NCBI GenBank assembly: GCA_964652025.1
Contig: CAZYZX010000013.1
Span: 29,535 to 93,534, forward strand
Reading direction: 5' to 3'
Source of the DNA: JAEXOD01 sp964652025
Lineage (GTDB): Bacteria; Bacteroidota; Ignavibacteria; Ignavibacteriales; Melioribacteraceae
Length of the DNA: 64,000 nucleotides
Under the pieces are notes generated by a model, which worked only from the letters and a program-made list of their open reading frames with translations, did no database searches and was not told where the DNA came from. This document shows positions 10,501-17,705 of the stretch, one piece after another. The position numbers were made by a program, and so were the translations under genes. Every line of letters starts with the position of its first letter. Position 1 is the stretch's first letter.

Positions 10501-12830
10501 ATATTAAACATACCTATAATTCCCAAACTTTACAAGATATTACATTAAATAAAGTTTTACCTCTTTTTGCAGATAGTGTATCTTTTTATCTTAAAACTAA
10601 AAATTTAACTGGTTTACATAATATTACTATTTCATTAGATTTTGAAAACACATTAAACGAACTTTACGAAAACGATAACAACCTTAATATAAATCTTAAT
10701 GTTTATAGTTCATCTTTTAGAAATTTACATCCTTCTAATAATTTTAATTTTGTTAAAAATCCAATCTCTTTCTTAAATTCTAATCAAAAATCTAACTCTA
10801 GTAAATTGCTTGCTAAAATATCTTATAATCCAAGTTTTATAAATGCAGATTCTCTTTTAGTGCCAATTAGCAATCTATTAACAAAAATTGATTTGAATAA
10901 TTATTCTCCACAAAAACGTATATGGCTAAAAGTAAAACCAGAGTTTGGAATCGAGTATGGAACTCCTATTTCGTTTTATTTATCTAACTTAGATAAATTT
11001 GGGTTAAATGACTCGTTAAGTTTTGATTTTGAGTATGCTAAAAATATATCATACAATGGTACTAATGTTAAAATTGATTCTTTAAATATTAATATATATG
11101 CACTTTCAGCAGGATATAACGCAGGTAGAACCGCAATTATAGCAATTAATGGACAAAATTTAATTCCAGAAAACACATTACGCGGCTTCCATGTATGCAG
11201 GTTTAACAAAAGCGACCTTAGCTTTATAGAATATAAACTTTTTGACGTATCACCCGGTACTACTGCAAATAATATTTTTATTTCTTACTTAGATGGCATT
11301 AGTAATAACGAAATAGTTGCTATAGCTGTTGCTGACGATGCAGGACAAGGGTTAACCACCGCAACACGTAATAAACTAAAAGAATTTGGAAGCAGACTAA
11401 TCGATAACTTTGGTTACCGTCAATCTTGGGCAATTATTGGTTATAAAGGAGCCCCGATTGGTTCTGTACCAGAGGGCTTAAAAGGTGCTTTTGATGGCAA
11501 AGTTGAAATTGATACTAATTTTGCTAGAATGCCACAATCCGGTGCTTTTGTTACAAAAACAATTGGTCCAGCTGCTAATTGGAAAGATTTTTCTGTTACT
11601 CACTCCATACCACAAGATGCTTCTATTCGTTATCAAATTATTGGTGTTAAAAACAATAATACTGTTGATACATTAAATATAGTTGAAATTGATGAAAATG
11701 GTAATGGTAACTTAAACTTTGTAGATGCCAAAGTATACCCTAAAATTAAAATTAAAGGCGCATTTAATACTGTTCCTGGCATTCAATCCCCAACTTTGCG
11801 TGCTATTGAAATAGGTTACGATAAATTCCCAGAACTTGCTACTAATTACCAACTGGTTACAGCCTCTGCAGATACCATTATGCAAGGTGCATCTATTTCT
11901 TTTAATTATGGTTTTATGAATGTTGGTGGCAGCCCTGCAGATAGCTTTAGAGTTGTGGCTAATTTAATTTTACCTAGTAAAAATAAACGTGTAATTTTAG
12001 ACTCACTGTTTACTTCTTTAGATACTATGCAGCTTAAAACCTTTAGTTATACTTATGTTTCTAATTTTGATGATGGCTTTGGTGATATGGCATTTGAATT
12101 AATTATCGACTCTACTAATAAAGTTAAAGAATATTTTAAAGATAATAATTACTTTAAATTACCCTTCTATGTAATAAAAGATACCGTAACAAATGTTTAT
12201 TCAGCTAAAGTTTCGGCAACATTTGATGGAATGGATATTGCAGATGGAGATTTTGTATCTAATAAACCTGTTATCTCTATTAATTTAGATTATATGCCTT
12301 TATTCCCTTATAAAGATACGTCTTCATTTAGATTATATCTTGATGGAATTAGAAAGTATCACAATCAATTAGATAGCAGTGTTTACGATACAGTTAACAG
12401 AAAACTTACATTCTTCTTTAAACCTGATTTATCTGATGGTGACCACTACTTAAGAATTACCGGAAATAATATTGTTGGTAATCTTGCAGGTTATAATGGT
12501 TATCAAAAATCGTTTTCAGTATCTTCATTAGCTAAAGTTTTGTATGTGTATAATTATCCTAACCCATTTACTAATTACACTTACTTTACATTTAAACTAA
12601 CCCAAATTCCAGATGAATTAAATATATATATTTATACAATTGCAGGCAGATTAATTAAAAAACTAAAGGTTAATATAGCAGAATTAAATATAGACTTTAA
12701 TAAAGTTTATTGGGATGGTAAAGATGAAGATGGTAACGAAATAGGCAATGGTGTATATTTTTACAAAATGATAATGAAAAGTAACAATAAAACAGAATCT
12801 ATAACGCAAAAATTTGCTAAAGTAAAATAA
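7518..12830 (+). CDS. PorU-like gingipain-family (C25) cysteine peptidase with T9SS C-terminal domain
   Basis: The 1770-residue protein begins with a clear signal peptide (MRVKLILLIFFLTFGLLNSQ). The peptidase C25 domain spans about residues 588-945: HYVVLTHPLFLQKANEYATF, LDYVFIVGRANYDY, then SYLGHSGTQTW with catalytic His819 and DFGCSTARF with catalytic Cys850. The 31-residue spacing is like the His/Cys dyad of gingipains. CARDB/Ig-like repeats follow, and residues 1680-1770 form a sorting-type domain with YNYPNPF and GNGVYFYK. The family contains secreted proteases and PorU, the type IX secretion sortase that removes sorting domains and attaches cargo to anionic lipopolysaccharide. The large single-copy-looking protein beside a glycan cluster favours PorU, but a secreted protease is possible. 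A bidirectional terminator follows. Starts of this gene and wecG are 17 bp apart, so its promoter must lie inside wecG. Confidence 0.8.
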   Translation: MRVKLILLIFFLTFGLLNSQTLKNESIQSNIYLLNIQNNINYSLQENNGIKNIVFDNYLDESSPGTFTLPAMDLFVSIPPNSKPKLEIINENKEIIDAIPLVNPMVEKVNDSTLVYNQTELKSFSDYKFRVLGNLNIDNYYCVHIKYFPYRYNVNNGKVEKINNFTIKLTFDHSVESYLSKEPITHPLILNPSFAINNNNYNTNKPLAESWIDFNKTYVKVGVIKDDLYRITKSDLENLAVNTNAINPKTFKMYVKGAQIPIYVYGENDYSFDQNDYIEFVGIRNYGDANYREAAAYGQPYKEYLNRYSDTTAYFLTWDGDEGLRTDTVTNYSGTPSTTIDFYDEFLHIEQNPWFDYSLDGGTLRREDPDWHENETWNWWGQGVGTVSQSFTVSNLYPNRIARGFAKFQSWGTNLTTNAHLTALKINNYPTTYDSGYVNKYQVKTLKAEFSSNLLVNGTNNLRIVSYPTTATINTLFGDWREIEYPRYLLARNDTLTFRYTSLPDSGMFGTFSLGNVITNNNIIYKYIGNYKFIKITNFNKNGNIISFIDSVKNKQWYILRTTNTIKKPIFYYKKQYQDLLNPQNSAHYVVLTHPLFLQKANEYATFISQNYNLTTKVINVFDIYDQLNYGFFAPEPIKEFLKTAYNTWQPTKLDYVFIVGRANYDYYGNKTKYQGAPIERCFVPSFGAPVSDNWFVIWDSTQANIPVIKIGRLPARNLAEFESYFAKHQNYINNPFDNWNKRFLFFSGGNFTDPNQISTLKSINDFIINNYVKLRPVGGDATHFYKTVNPITNFGPYSPAFIQDKIEKGSLVISYLGHSGTQTWDNSITDPIQLRNNVNRSPLITDFGCSTARFAEPDITSFSELFVNGLSGQAIAYIGNSSLGFTSTSYTAPKLFYEKLLKDTVLTLGDAHRFTKIKLLSTYGSTGTYRLFSLTNTLVGDPIVKLKLPNKPNLLITNSDFATVGELSDATDSVLCKFNFFNSGLATVDSFKINIKHTYNSQTLQDITLNKVLPLFADSVSFYLKTKNLTGLHNITISLDFENTLNELYENDNNLNINLNVYSSSFRNLHPSNNFNFVKNPISFLNSNQKSNSSKLLAKISYNPSFINADSLLVPISNLLTKIDLNNYSPQKRIWLKVKPEFGIEYGTPISFYLSNLDKFGLNDSLSFDFEYAKNISYNGTNVKIDSLNINIYALSAGYNAGRTAIIAINGQNLIPENTLRGFHVCRFNKSDLSFIEYKLFDVSPGTTANNIFISYLDGISNNEIVAIAVADDAGQGLTTATRNKLKEFGSRLIDNFGYRQSWAIIGYKGAPIGSVPEGLKGAFDGKVEIDTNFARMPQSGAFVTKTIGPAANWKDFSVTHSIPQDASIRYQIIGVKNNNTVDTLNIVEIDENGNGNLNFVDAKVYPKIKIKGAFNTVPGIQSPTLRAIEIGYDKFPELATNYQLVTASADTIMQGASISFNYGFMNVGGSPADSFRVVANLILPSKNKRVILDSLFTSLDTMQLKTFSYTYVSNFDDGFGDMAFELIIDSTNKVKEYFKDNNYFKLPFYVIKDTVTNVYSAKVSATFDGMDIADGDFVSNKPVISINLDYMPLFPYKDTSSFRLYLDGIRKYHNQLDSSVYDTVNRKLTFFFKPDLSDGDHYLRITGNNIVGNLAGYNGYQKSFSVSSLAKVLYVYNYPNPFTNYTYFTFKLTQIPDELNIYIYTIAGRLIKKLKVNIAELNIDFNKVYWDGKDEDGNEIGNGVYFYKMIMKSNNKTESITQKFAKVK

Positions 12831-12860
12831 AAAAAGCCGCTAAAAATTAGCGGCTTTTTT
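12831..12860. terminator. Bidirectional intrinsic terminator
   Basis: GCCGCTAA (12836-12843), loop AAA, TTAGCGGC (12847-12854) is a perfect 8-bp stem, extended by A5 on the left and T6 on the right. It sits between the convergent C25 peptidase and NifX-like genes and can end transcription in both directions. Confidence 0.9.
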
Positions 12861-12861
12861 A

Positions 12862-13266
12862 TTAATGATGGTTACAAGTTGCGTCATCATCAAATTTTAA
12901 TTCCCCTTTAGAATAAGCTATAACAGCTTTTTCAGGGTCTCTAAGTAAAGTTAAAACAACATCAATACCATTTCTTTGCAAATCTTCAACTAATCTTCCG
13001 CCCGCTGCGTTTGCAATTAAACAATCGCAATCACTTAATCCACCAACTAAACCGCCATGGCTGTGTGCATGGTGGCCGTCATCGTGTCCATGTCCGTGGT
13101 GATGCTGTTGTCCCATTCCATGCATGCGATGTAAAGTAAAATTATTTTCTCGTTTTGTAACACCATTAATTTTACCATCTTCAACATCGTATACCAAAAA
13201 TCCATTACATCTTCCTACATGACCAGTAATTGTCTTGTAGTCGTCTGTTGCTACTGCTACTAACAT
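12862..13266 (-). CDS. NifX/NifB-like (dinitrogenase FeMo-cofactor domain) protein with His-rich insert
   Basis: This 134-residue protein of the MTH1175-like family starts MLVAVATDDYKTITGHVGRC and has the central SDCDCLIANAAGGRLVEDL and KAVIAYSKGEL signatures. Residues 46-70 form an insert with many His (HHHGHGHDDGHHAHSHGG) and the end carries CNHH, suggesting metal binding. The family is related to NifX/NafY but is common in non-diazotrophs, where its role in iron-sulfur or metal handling is not established. The ATG has an unusually good Shine-Dalgarno (GGAGGT about 5 nt upstream, rc of 13270-13275). It is 15 bp downstream of the DUF134 gene, in one transcript. No nitrogenase genes are visible. 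Confidence 0.85.
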   Translation of the reverse strand: MLVAVATDDYKTITGHVGRCNGFLVYDVEDGKINGVTKRENNFTLHRMHGMGQQHHHGHGHDDGHHAHSHGGLVGGLSDCDCLIANAAGGRLVEDLQRNGIDVVLTLLRDPEKAVIAYSKGELKFDDDATCNHH

Positions 13267-13281
13267 ATAAACCTCCGTTTA

Positions 13282-13557
13282 TTATATTTCAATTCTTAAT
13301 GCCATTCCTTTTACAATTGCCAAAGCAACTTTTTGATGCGCAGATGTTAATATTCTACCATAAGTTTGCCTGCTAATACCTAATTTTGCTGCTGCTTCTT
13401 CCTGCATAAGTTTATCTATATCACTTAGCTTTAACGCATCAAATTCATCTCTGCTTAATACAATTTCTTCAAGCATTCCCATCGGAACCCCTTTGGGCTT
13501 AAAGTAATGCGCCATTGGATGGCAACACATTTTTCGGCATTTCTTCGGTCTTGGCAT
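13282..13557 (-). CDS. DUF134 (UPF0251) helix-turn-helix regulator
   Basis: From the ATG at 13557 this gives 91 residues starting MPRPKKCRKMCCHP, the characteristic N-terminus of DUF134. EIVLSRDEFDALKLSDIDKL and a sigma70-region-4-like helix-turn-helix with MQEEAAAKLGISRQTYGRIL follow. An upstream in-frame ATG at 13593 would add 12 residues, but it lies inside a 14-bp palindrome and the family starts at MPRP, so I chose the shorter form. Cys residues at the N-terminus may sense metal or redox, which is inferred. The family frequently pairs with NifX-like His-rich proteins, as here, and likely autoregulates through the palindrome. Confidence 0.85.
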   Translation of the reverse strand: MPRPKKCRKMCCHPMAHYFKPKGVPMGMLEEIVLSRDEFDALKLSDIDKLMQEEAAAKLGISRQTYGRILTSAHQKVALAIVKGMALRIEI

Positions 13558-13586
13558 TATTTTACTTTTTATTTTATTACTTATTT

Positions 13587-13600
13587 TGAGCATATGCTCA
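13587..13600. promoter_or_regulatory. Perfect palindrome, candidate DUF134 operator
   Basis: TGAGCATATGCTCA is a perfect 14-bp palindrome 30 bp upstream of the DUF134 start and just downstream of a promoter-like -7 element. The location fits an operator that blocks early transcription. No second copy was noticed in the window. Confidence 0.6.
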
Positions 13601-13603
13601 TAA

Positions 13604-13634
13604 CAAAAATAACTTATTTTATTATCTTTGTCAA
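13604..13634 (-). promoter_or_regulatory. Bacteroidota-type promoter for DUF134-nifX-like operon
   Basis: On the minus strand TTGACA (13634-13629), 17 bp, then TATTTTTG (13611-13604) matches the TTG...TAnnTTTG arrangement known from Bacteroidota primary-sigma promoters. The palindrome begins 3 bp after it. The same layout recurs upstream of the MarR gene and the cobalamin riboswitch. Confidence 0.5.
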
Positions 13635-13707
13635 GTCAATTAAAAATTTTTATTACTTATTTGAATAAAAAAACATAAATTATTATTCTGTTTTTAAGGA
13701 ATTTGTA

Positions 13708-14457
13708 ATGATTGAAATAATTGAACTTAAAAAAAGCTTTGGAAATAAAACCGTTTTAAATGGGATTAACCTAACGATAAACAAAGGTGAAACTTTAGCT
13801 ATAATTGGACGAAGCGGTAGCGGTAAAAGCGTTTTATTAAAGCATATTGTAGGACTTCTTTTACCCGACGAAGGCGAGGTATTAGTAGAAGGAGAATCTG
13901 TTACTAAATGCAACATAAAAACATTATATGCTATAAGACGAAAATTTGGTTTTCTTTTTCAAGGTGCAGCCTTGTTCGATTCTTTAACAGTTGAGGAAAA
14001 CGTTAGCTTACCACTTGTGGAAAACAATTATAATTTAACTAAATCCCAAATTGCAGATAAAGTTAAAGAACAATTGGAACTAGTGGGATTGCCCGGTACG
14101 GAAAAATTAAAACCTGCTGAACTAAGCGGTGGAATGAAAAAAAGAATTAGCCTTGCTCGTTCCCTAATTACCAATCCCCAATATATATTATATGACGAAC
14201 CTACCACTGGGTTAGACCCAATTATGAGTGACTCAATAGACGAGCTTATTTTAAGTTTAAGTAATAAATTAAAAGTAACCTCTATTGTAGTTACGCATGA
14301 TATGTTTAGCGTTCAAAATGTAGCTTCTAAAATTGCAATGGTACACGAAGGCAAAATTTATTTTACTGGCACCCCACAAGAGTTTGCTAATAGTAATGAT
14401 GCTGTTATAAATAATTTTATAAAAAGAACTGGATTTGAAGTTGAAAATAAAAAGTAA
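13708..14457 (+). CDS. MlaF-like ABC transporter ATP-binding protein
   Basis: This 249-residue ATPase has Walker A GRSGSGKS (residues 34-41), Q-loop LFQGAALFDSLTVEENV, signature LSGGMKKR and Walker B ILYDEPTTGLDP followed by H-loop VVTHDM. The AALFDSLTVEENV region and GGMKKR (instead of GGQ-QR) are typical of the MlaF/Ttg2A/Mkl branch that drives phospholipid movement between the membranes. The permease (MlaE) and MCE substrate-binding protein are not adjacent. They might be encoded elsewhere. Its end overlaps radA by 23 nt. Confidence 0.85.
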   Translation: MIEIIELKKSFGNKTVLNGINLTINKGETLAIIGRSGSGKSVLLKHIVGLLLPDEGEVLVEGESVTKCNIKTLYAIRRKFGFLFQGAALFDSLTVEENVSLPLVENNYNLTKSQIADKVKEQLELVGLPGTEKLKPAELSGGMKKRISLARSLITNPQYILYDEPTTGLDPIMSDSIDELILSLSNKLKVTSIVVTHDMFSVQNVASKIAMVHEGKIYFTGTPQEFANSNDAVINNFIKRTGFEVENKK

Positions 14458-15796
14458 ATTTGTTTGCTCGGCTTGCGGTTACGAGTCCCCTAAATGGCTT
14501 GGTAAGTGCCCTTCTTGCGATAGCTGGAATACCTTTACCGAAGAAACCGTTGAAACGGGTAATAGGAAAAAAAGCAAAACCGATTTTGGTGAAATCAAAT
14601 TGCATAAACTATCAGATTTTACCATCTCTGAAGAAAAACGTATTACTACCGATATTCAAGAATTTGACCGAGTTTTAGGCGGTGGCTTAATTTCGGGCTC
14701 TGTGGTTTTAATTGGTGGTGACCCTGGTATTGGTAAATCTACTCTCGTTTTGCAATCTGCAGCTGGAATTAAGGGAGAAGTACTTTATGTTAGCGGTGAG
14801 GAATCGATTAATCAAATAAATTTACGCGCACAACGCTTAAATGTTAAAAGTAATAATATAAGTCTATTAGCAGAAACTGATACAGATAAAATTATTTCTG
14901 TAATTGAAAAGGGAGATTTTACCGCTGTTATAATAGACTCAATCCAAACTTGCTACATACCAGAATTAGATAATGCACCCGGCACAGTTACGCAAATAAG
15001 AGAATCTGCAATGAAATTAATGGATGCAGCTAAAAAATTTGGTTGTGCTGTAATTTTAATTGGACATATTACTAAAGAAGGTTATATCGCAGGTCCTAAA
15101 ATTTTAGAACATATGGTAGATGCAGTATTACAATTTGAGGGAGAAAAAAATCATAATTATCGGGTTTTACGCGCATATAAAAACCGTTATGGTAGCACAA
15201 ACGAAATTGGTCTTTTTGAAATGCACGAAACAGGACTTGTGCAAGTTAATAACCCTAGCGAGCTATTTTTAAGCGAAAGGAGCAAAAGCATTTCCGGTAG
15301 CGTGATTACTTGCAGCTTAGAGGGTACTCGCCCAGTTTTGTTGGAGGTTCAAGCTTTATTAACTCCAGCTAATTTTGGTAACCCCCAAAAGGTTGCAACC
15401 GGTTTTGATTACCGCAAGCTTTCCATTCTACTTGCCGTATTAGAAAAGCGCGCCGCTTTACGAGTTTCTCAAGCTAACGTTTTTCTTAACATTGCCGGAG
15501 GTTTAAGAATTGATGAACCCGCTATAGATACCGCCGTGTGTTGTGCTATTGCTTCTTCGTTTTTAGATTTACCCGCTTTTAACGACTTTGTGGCTATTGG
15601 TGAAATTGGTCTTGGTGGAGAGTTACGCGCTGTTTCGCAAATTGATAAACGCATTCAAGAAGCTGTAAAACTTGGTTTTACTAATATTATTTTCCCTCTT
15701 GCTAATAGTAAAAACCTAAAGCAAATTGATAATGTAAATTTTTATCCCGTTAAGTTCCTTAACGATGCTATAAAAATAATTTTACAACAAAATTAA
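14435..15796 (+). CDS. radA: DNA repair protein RadA
   Basis: The product is 453 residues, the family's usual length. An N-terminal zinc finger has cysteines at 11, 14, 25 and 28 (CSACGY...CPSC). The RecA-like core has Walker A GGDPGIGKST (94-103), the RadA-specific KNRYG motif (about 248-252), and a C-terminal Lon-protease-like domain with GEIGLGGELRAV. RadA is a hexameric branch-migration helicase in recombinational repair. The frame opens with TTG at 14435 inside the mlaF-like gene, with another TTG at 14441. No ATG exists before the zinc finger, so a non-ATG start and translational coupling are likely. Confidence 0.95.
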   Translation: MKLKIKSKFVCSACGYESPKWLGKCPSCDSWNTFTEETVETGNRKKSKTDFGEIKLHKLSDFTISEEKRITTDIQEFDRVLGGGLISGSVVLIGGDPGIGKSTLVLQSAAGIKGEVLYVSGEESINQINLRAQRLNVKSNNISLLAETDTDKIISVIEKGDFTAVIIDSIQTCYIPELDNAPGTVTQIRESAMKLMDAAKKFGCAVILIGHITKEGYIAGPKILEHMVDAVLQFEGEKNHNYRVLRAYKNRYGSTNEIGLFEMHETGLVQVNNPSELFLSERSKSISGSVITCSLEGTRPVLLEVQALLTPANFGNPQKVATGFDYRKLSILLAVLEKRAALRVSQANVFLNIAGGLRIDEPAIDTAVCCAIASSFLDLPAFNDFVAIGEIGLGGELRAVSQIDKRIQEAVKLGFTNIIFPLANSKNLKQIDNVNFYPVKFLNDAIKIILQQN

Positions 15797-15909
15797 ATTA
15801 ATTATGGAACTTTGGAATACTGAAGCAGAAATAGAATTACTGAATACCAACAAAGATATAAATTGTTTGAGGAAAATTTATACCCAGTACGTAAATTAGC
15901 TTAAAAACT

Positions 15910-16845
15910 TTATAAAGCAAGCATCCTTTCAATTGGTAAGCGTGCTCGTTCTATAGTTTCTTCAGATAACTTTACAACATGCTTTTCTTCTAATAGAGAT
16001 TCATAAAGCTTTTCTAAGGTTATCAGTTTCATATATTCACAAACGGAGTTTTCACTTGCAGGATAAAATTCTCTATCTGGGTAAAATTTATTTAAGCGGT
16101 GCAAAATTCCAACTTCTGTTGCTATAACAAATTTTTTAGAGTCTGTGCTTGGTATATAGTTAACCATTCCTTCTGTAGAAAGTATCTTTATTTTTACGTC
16201 GTTCGGCTGTTCTAAAGATTTTAGCATGCAGGAGGATGAACACCCACACTCGGGATGAACTAAAAACTCTGCACCGGGGAACATTTTTTCTGCCTGTTCA
16301 AATTCTATATTGCCAATTTTACGATGAACATGGCACGAGCCATCAAAAATTATCATATCCCGCCCAGTAACTTTTTTTACGTAATTTCCCAAAAATTTAT
16401 CTGGTAAAAATATTATTTGTTTATCCTTCGGTAAGGATTCTACTACTCTTACTGCATTAGAGGATGTTACACAATAATCACTTAATGTTTTAATTTCTGC
16501 TGTGGTATTTATATAAGATACTACAATAGAATCTGGATACTCTTCTTTAAGCTTTAATAAATCTTCTTTAGTAATTGAATCTGCTAACGAACACCCCGCT
16601 TCTAAATCTGGGATTAAAACCTTTTTATCTGGTGCTATAATTGCAGCGGTTTCTGCCATAAAATGAACACCGCAAAAAACAATTATATCTGCATTGGTTT
16701 CTGCAGCTTTTCTACTTAACCCTAAGGAATCCCCAACAAAATCCGCTAAATCTTGAATTTCTGGTCTTTGATAATTATGCGCTAAAATTACAGCATTTTT
16801 TTGCTTTTTAAGTTCAATAATTTTTTCTATTAACAAGTTATTCAT
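15910..16845 (-). CDS. nadA: Quinolinate synthase NadA
   Basis: The 311-residue enzyme condenses iminoaspartate with dihydroxyacetone phosphate to quinolinate. Motifs: AVILAHNYQRPEIQDLADFV at the N-terminus, VFCGVHFMAETA (first [4Fe-4S] Cys), HPECGCSSSC (second), and ENSVCEYMKL (third), the three-cysteine set of short-form NadA. It is last in the nadB-nadC-nadA operon, 8 bp after nadC. No regulator is seen next to it. Confidence 0.96.
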   Translation of the reverse strand: MNNLLIEKIIELKKQKNAVILAHNYQRPEIQDLADFVGDSLGLSRKAAETNADIIVFCGVHFMAETAAIIAPDKKVLIPDLEAGCSLADSITKEDLLKLKEEYPDSIVVSYINTTAEIKTLSDYCVTSSNAVRVVESLPKDKQIIFLPDKFLGNYVKKVTGRDMIIFDGSCHVHRKIGNIEFEQAEKMFPGAEFLVHPECGCSSSCMLKSLEQPNDVKIKILSTEGMVNYIPSTDSKKFVIATEVGILHRLNKFYPDREFYPASENSVCEYMKLITLEKLYESLLEEKHVVKLSEETIERARLPIERMLAL

Positions 16846-16853
16846 AAATCACC

Positions 16854-17705
16854 TTAAAAATTAATTTTACCTGATATATCTAAAGCTTTTACACTGTGAG
16901 TTAAAGCTCCAGCCGATACATAATCAATTCCTATTTCTGCTATTTGTATTAATCTATCTTCTGTAATGTTCCCGCTAGCTTCTGTTATAGCCTTTTCATT
17001 TATTATTTTTATAGCCTCTTTCATTTCCGCTATGTTCATATTATCTAACATAATAATATCTACATTGTTTTTAAGTGCTTCTTCAACCTCTAAAATATTA
17101 CTTGTTTCAACTTCAATTTTATATTTATTGCCATATTTTTCTTTAATTAAATTAACTGCTTTTGTAATGGAACCAGCTCCTTTTATATGGTTATCTTTAA
17201 TCATAACCATATCGTATAAGCCAAACCTATGGTTGCAACCACCGCCAATTCTTACAGCATATTTATCTAATATTCTATGACCCGGTAAAGTTTTGCGCGT
17301 ATCTAATATTTTTGTTTTATAAGGCTTTAGTATTTCTACATATTTACGCGTTTTTGTTGCAATTCCACTTATCCTTTGCAAAAAGTTAAGTATTGTTCTT
17401 TCTGCTTTTAGCAAAATATTAATATCAGATTTTATTTTTGCAGCAATTATACCTTTTGCTAAATAATCTCCTTCATTAACCAATAATTCAACAATAAAAT
17501 TGCTGTTAAAATTTTGTAAAATCATTTGTATTATAGGTAACCCTGCAATTACCCCATCTTCTTTTAATAGTAAATGCATCTCAGCATTCAATTTATCCTT
17601 AAAAATTGCATCTGTTGTTATGTCACCATCTTTAATATCCTCTTTTAACGCAAGGGATATTATTTCGTTTGCTTCTATTAAATTAATTTCTTTATCACTA
17701 AACAT
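16854..17705 (-). CDS. nadC: Nicotinate-nucleotide pyrophosphorylase NadC
   Basis: The 283-residue quinolinate phosphoribosyltransferase has ALKEDIKDGDITTDA at the start, LLKAERTILNFLQRISGIAT, TRKTLPGHRILDKYAVRIGG, the basic HRFGLYDMVMIKDNH active-site stretch, and the C-terminal barrel VDIIMLDNM ... EASGNIT ... GIDYVSAGALTHS. It converts quinolinate and PRPP to nicotinate mononucleotide. The start codon shares one base with the nadB stop (TAATG), so translation is coupled. Confidence 0.96.
   Translation of the reverse strand: MFSDKEINLIEANEIISLALKEDIKDGDITTDAIFKDKLNAEMHLLLKEDGVIAGLPIIQMILQNFNSNFIVELLVNEGDYLAKGIIAAKIKSDINILLKAERTILNFLQRISGIATKTRKYVEILKPYKTKILDTRKTLPGHRILDKYAVRIGGGCNHRFGLYDMVMIKDNHIKGAGSITKAVNLIKEKYGNKYKIEVETSNILEVEEALKNNVDIIMLDNMNIAEMKEAIKIINEKAITEASGNITEDRLIQIAEIGIDYVSAGALTHSVKALDISGKINF

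Noticed and set aside
12862..13266. NifX-like protein taken as evidence for nitrogen fixation
   Set aside because: No nif structural or NifB/E/N genes nearby, and this small His-rich family is common in non-fixing bacteria.
15804..15899. 31-codon plus-strand frame after radA (MELWNTEAEIELL...)
   Set aside because: No family recognised, no clear ribosome site, ends next to the convergent nadA stop. Could be a remnant of a lost gene but cannot be supported.
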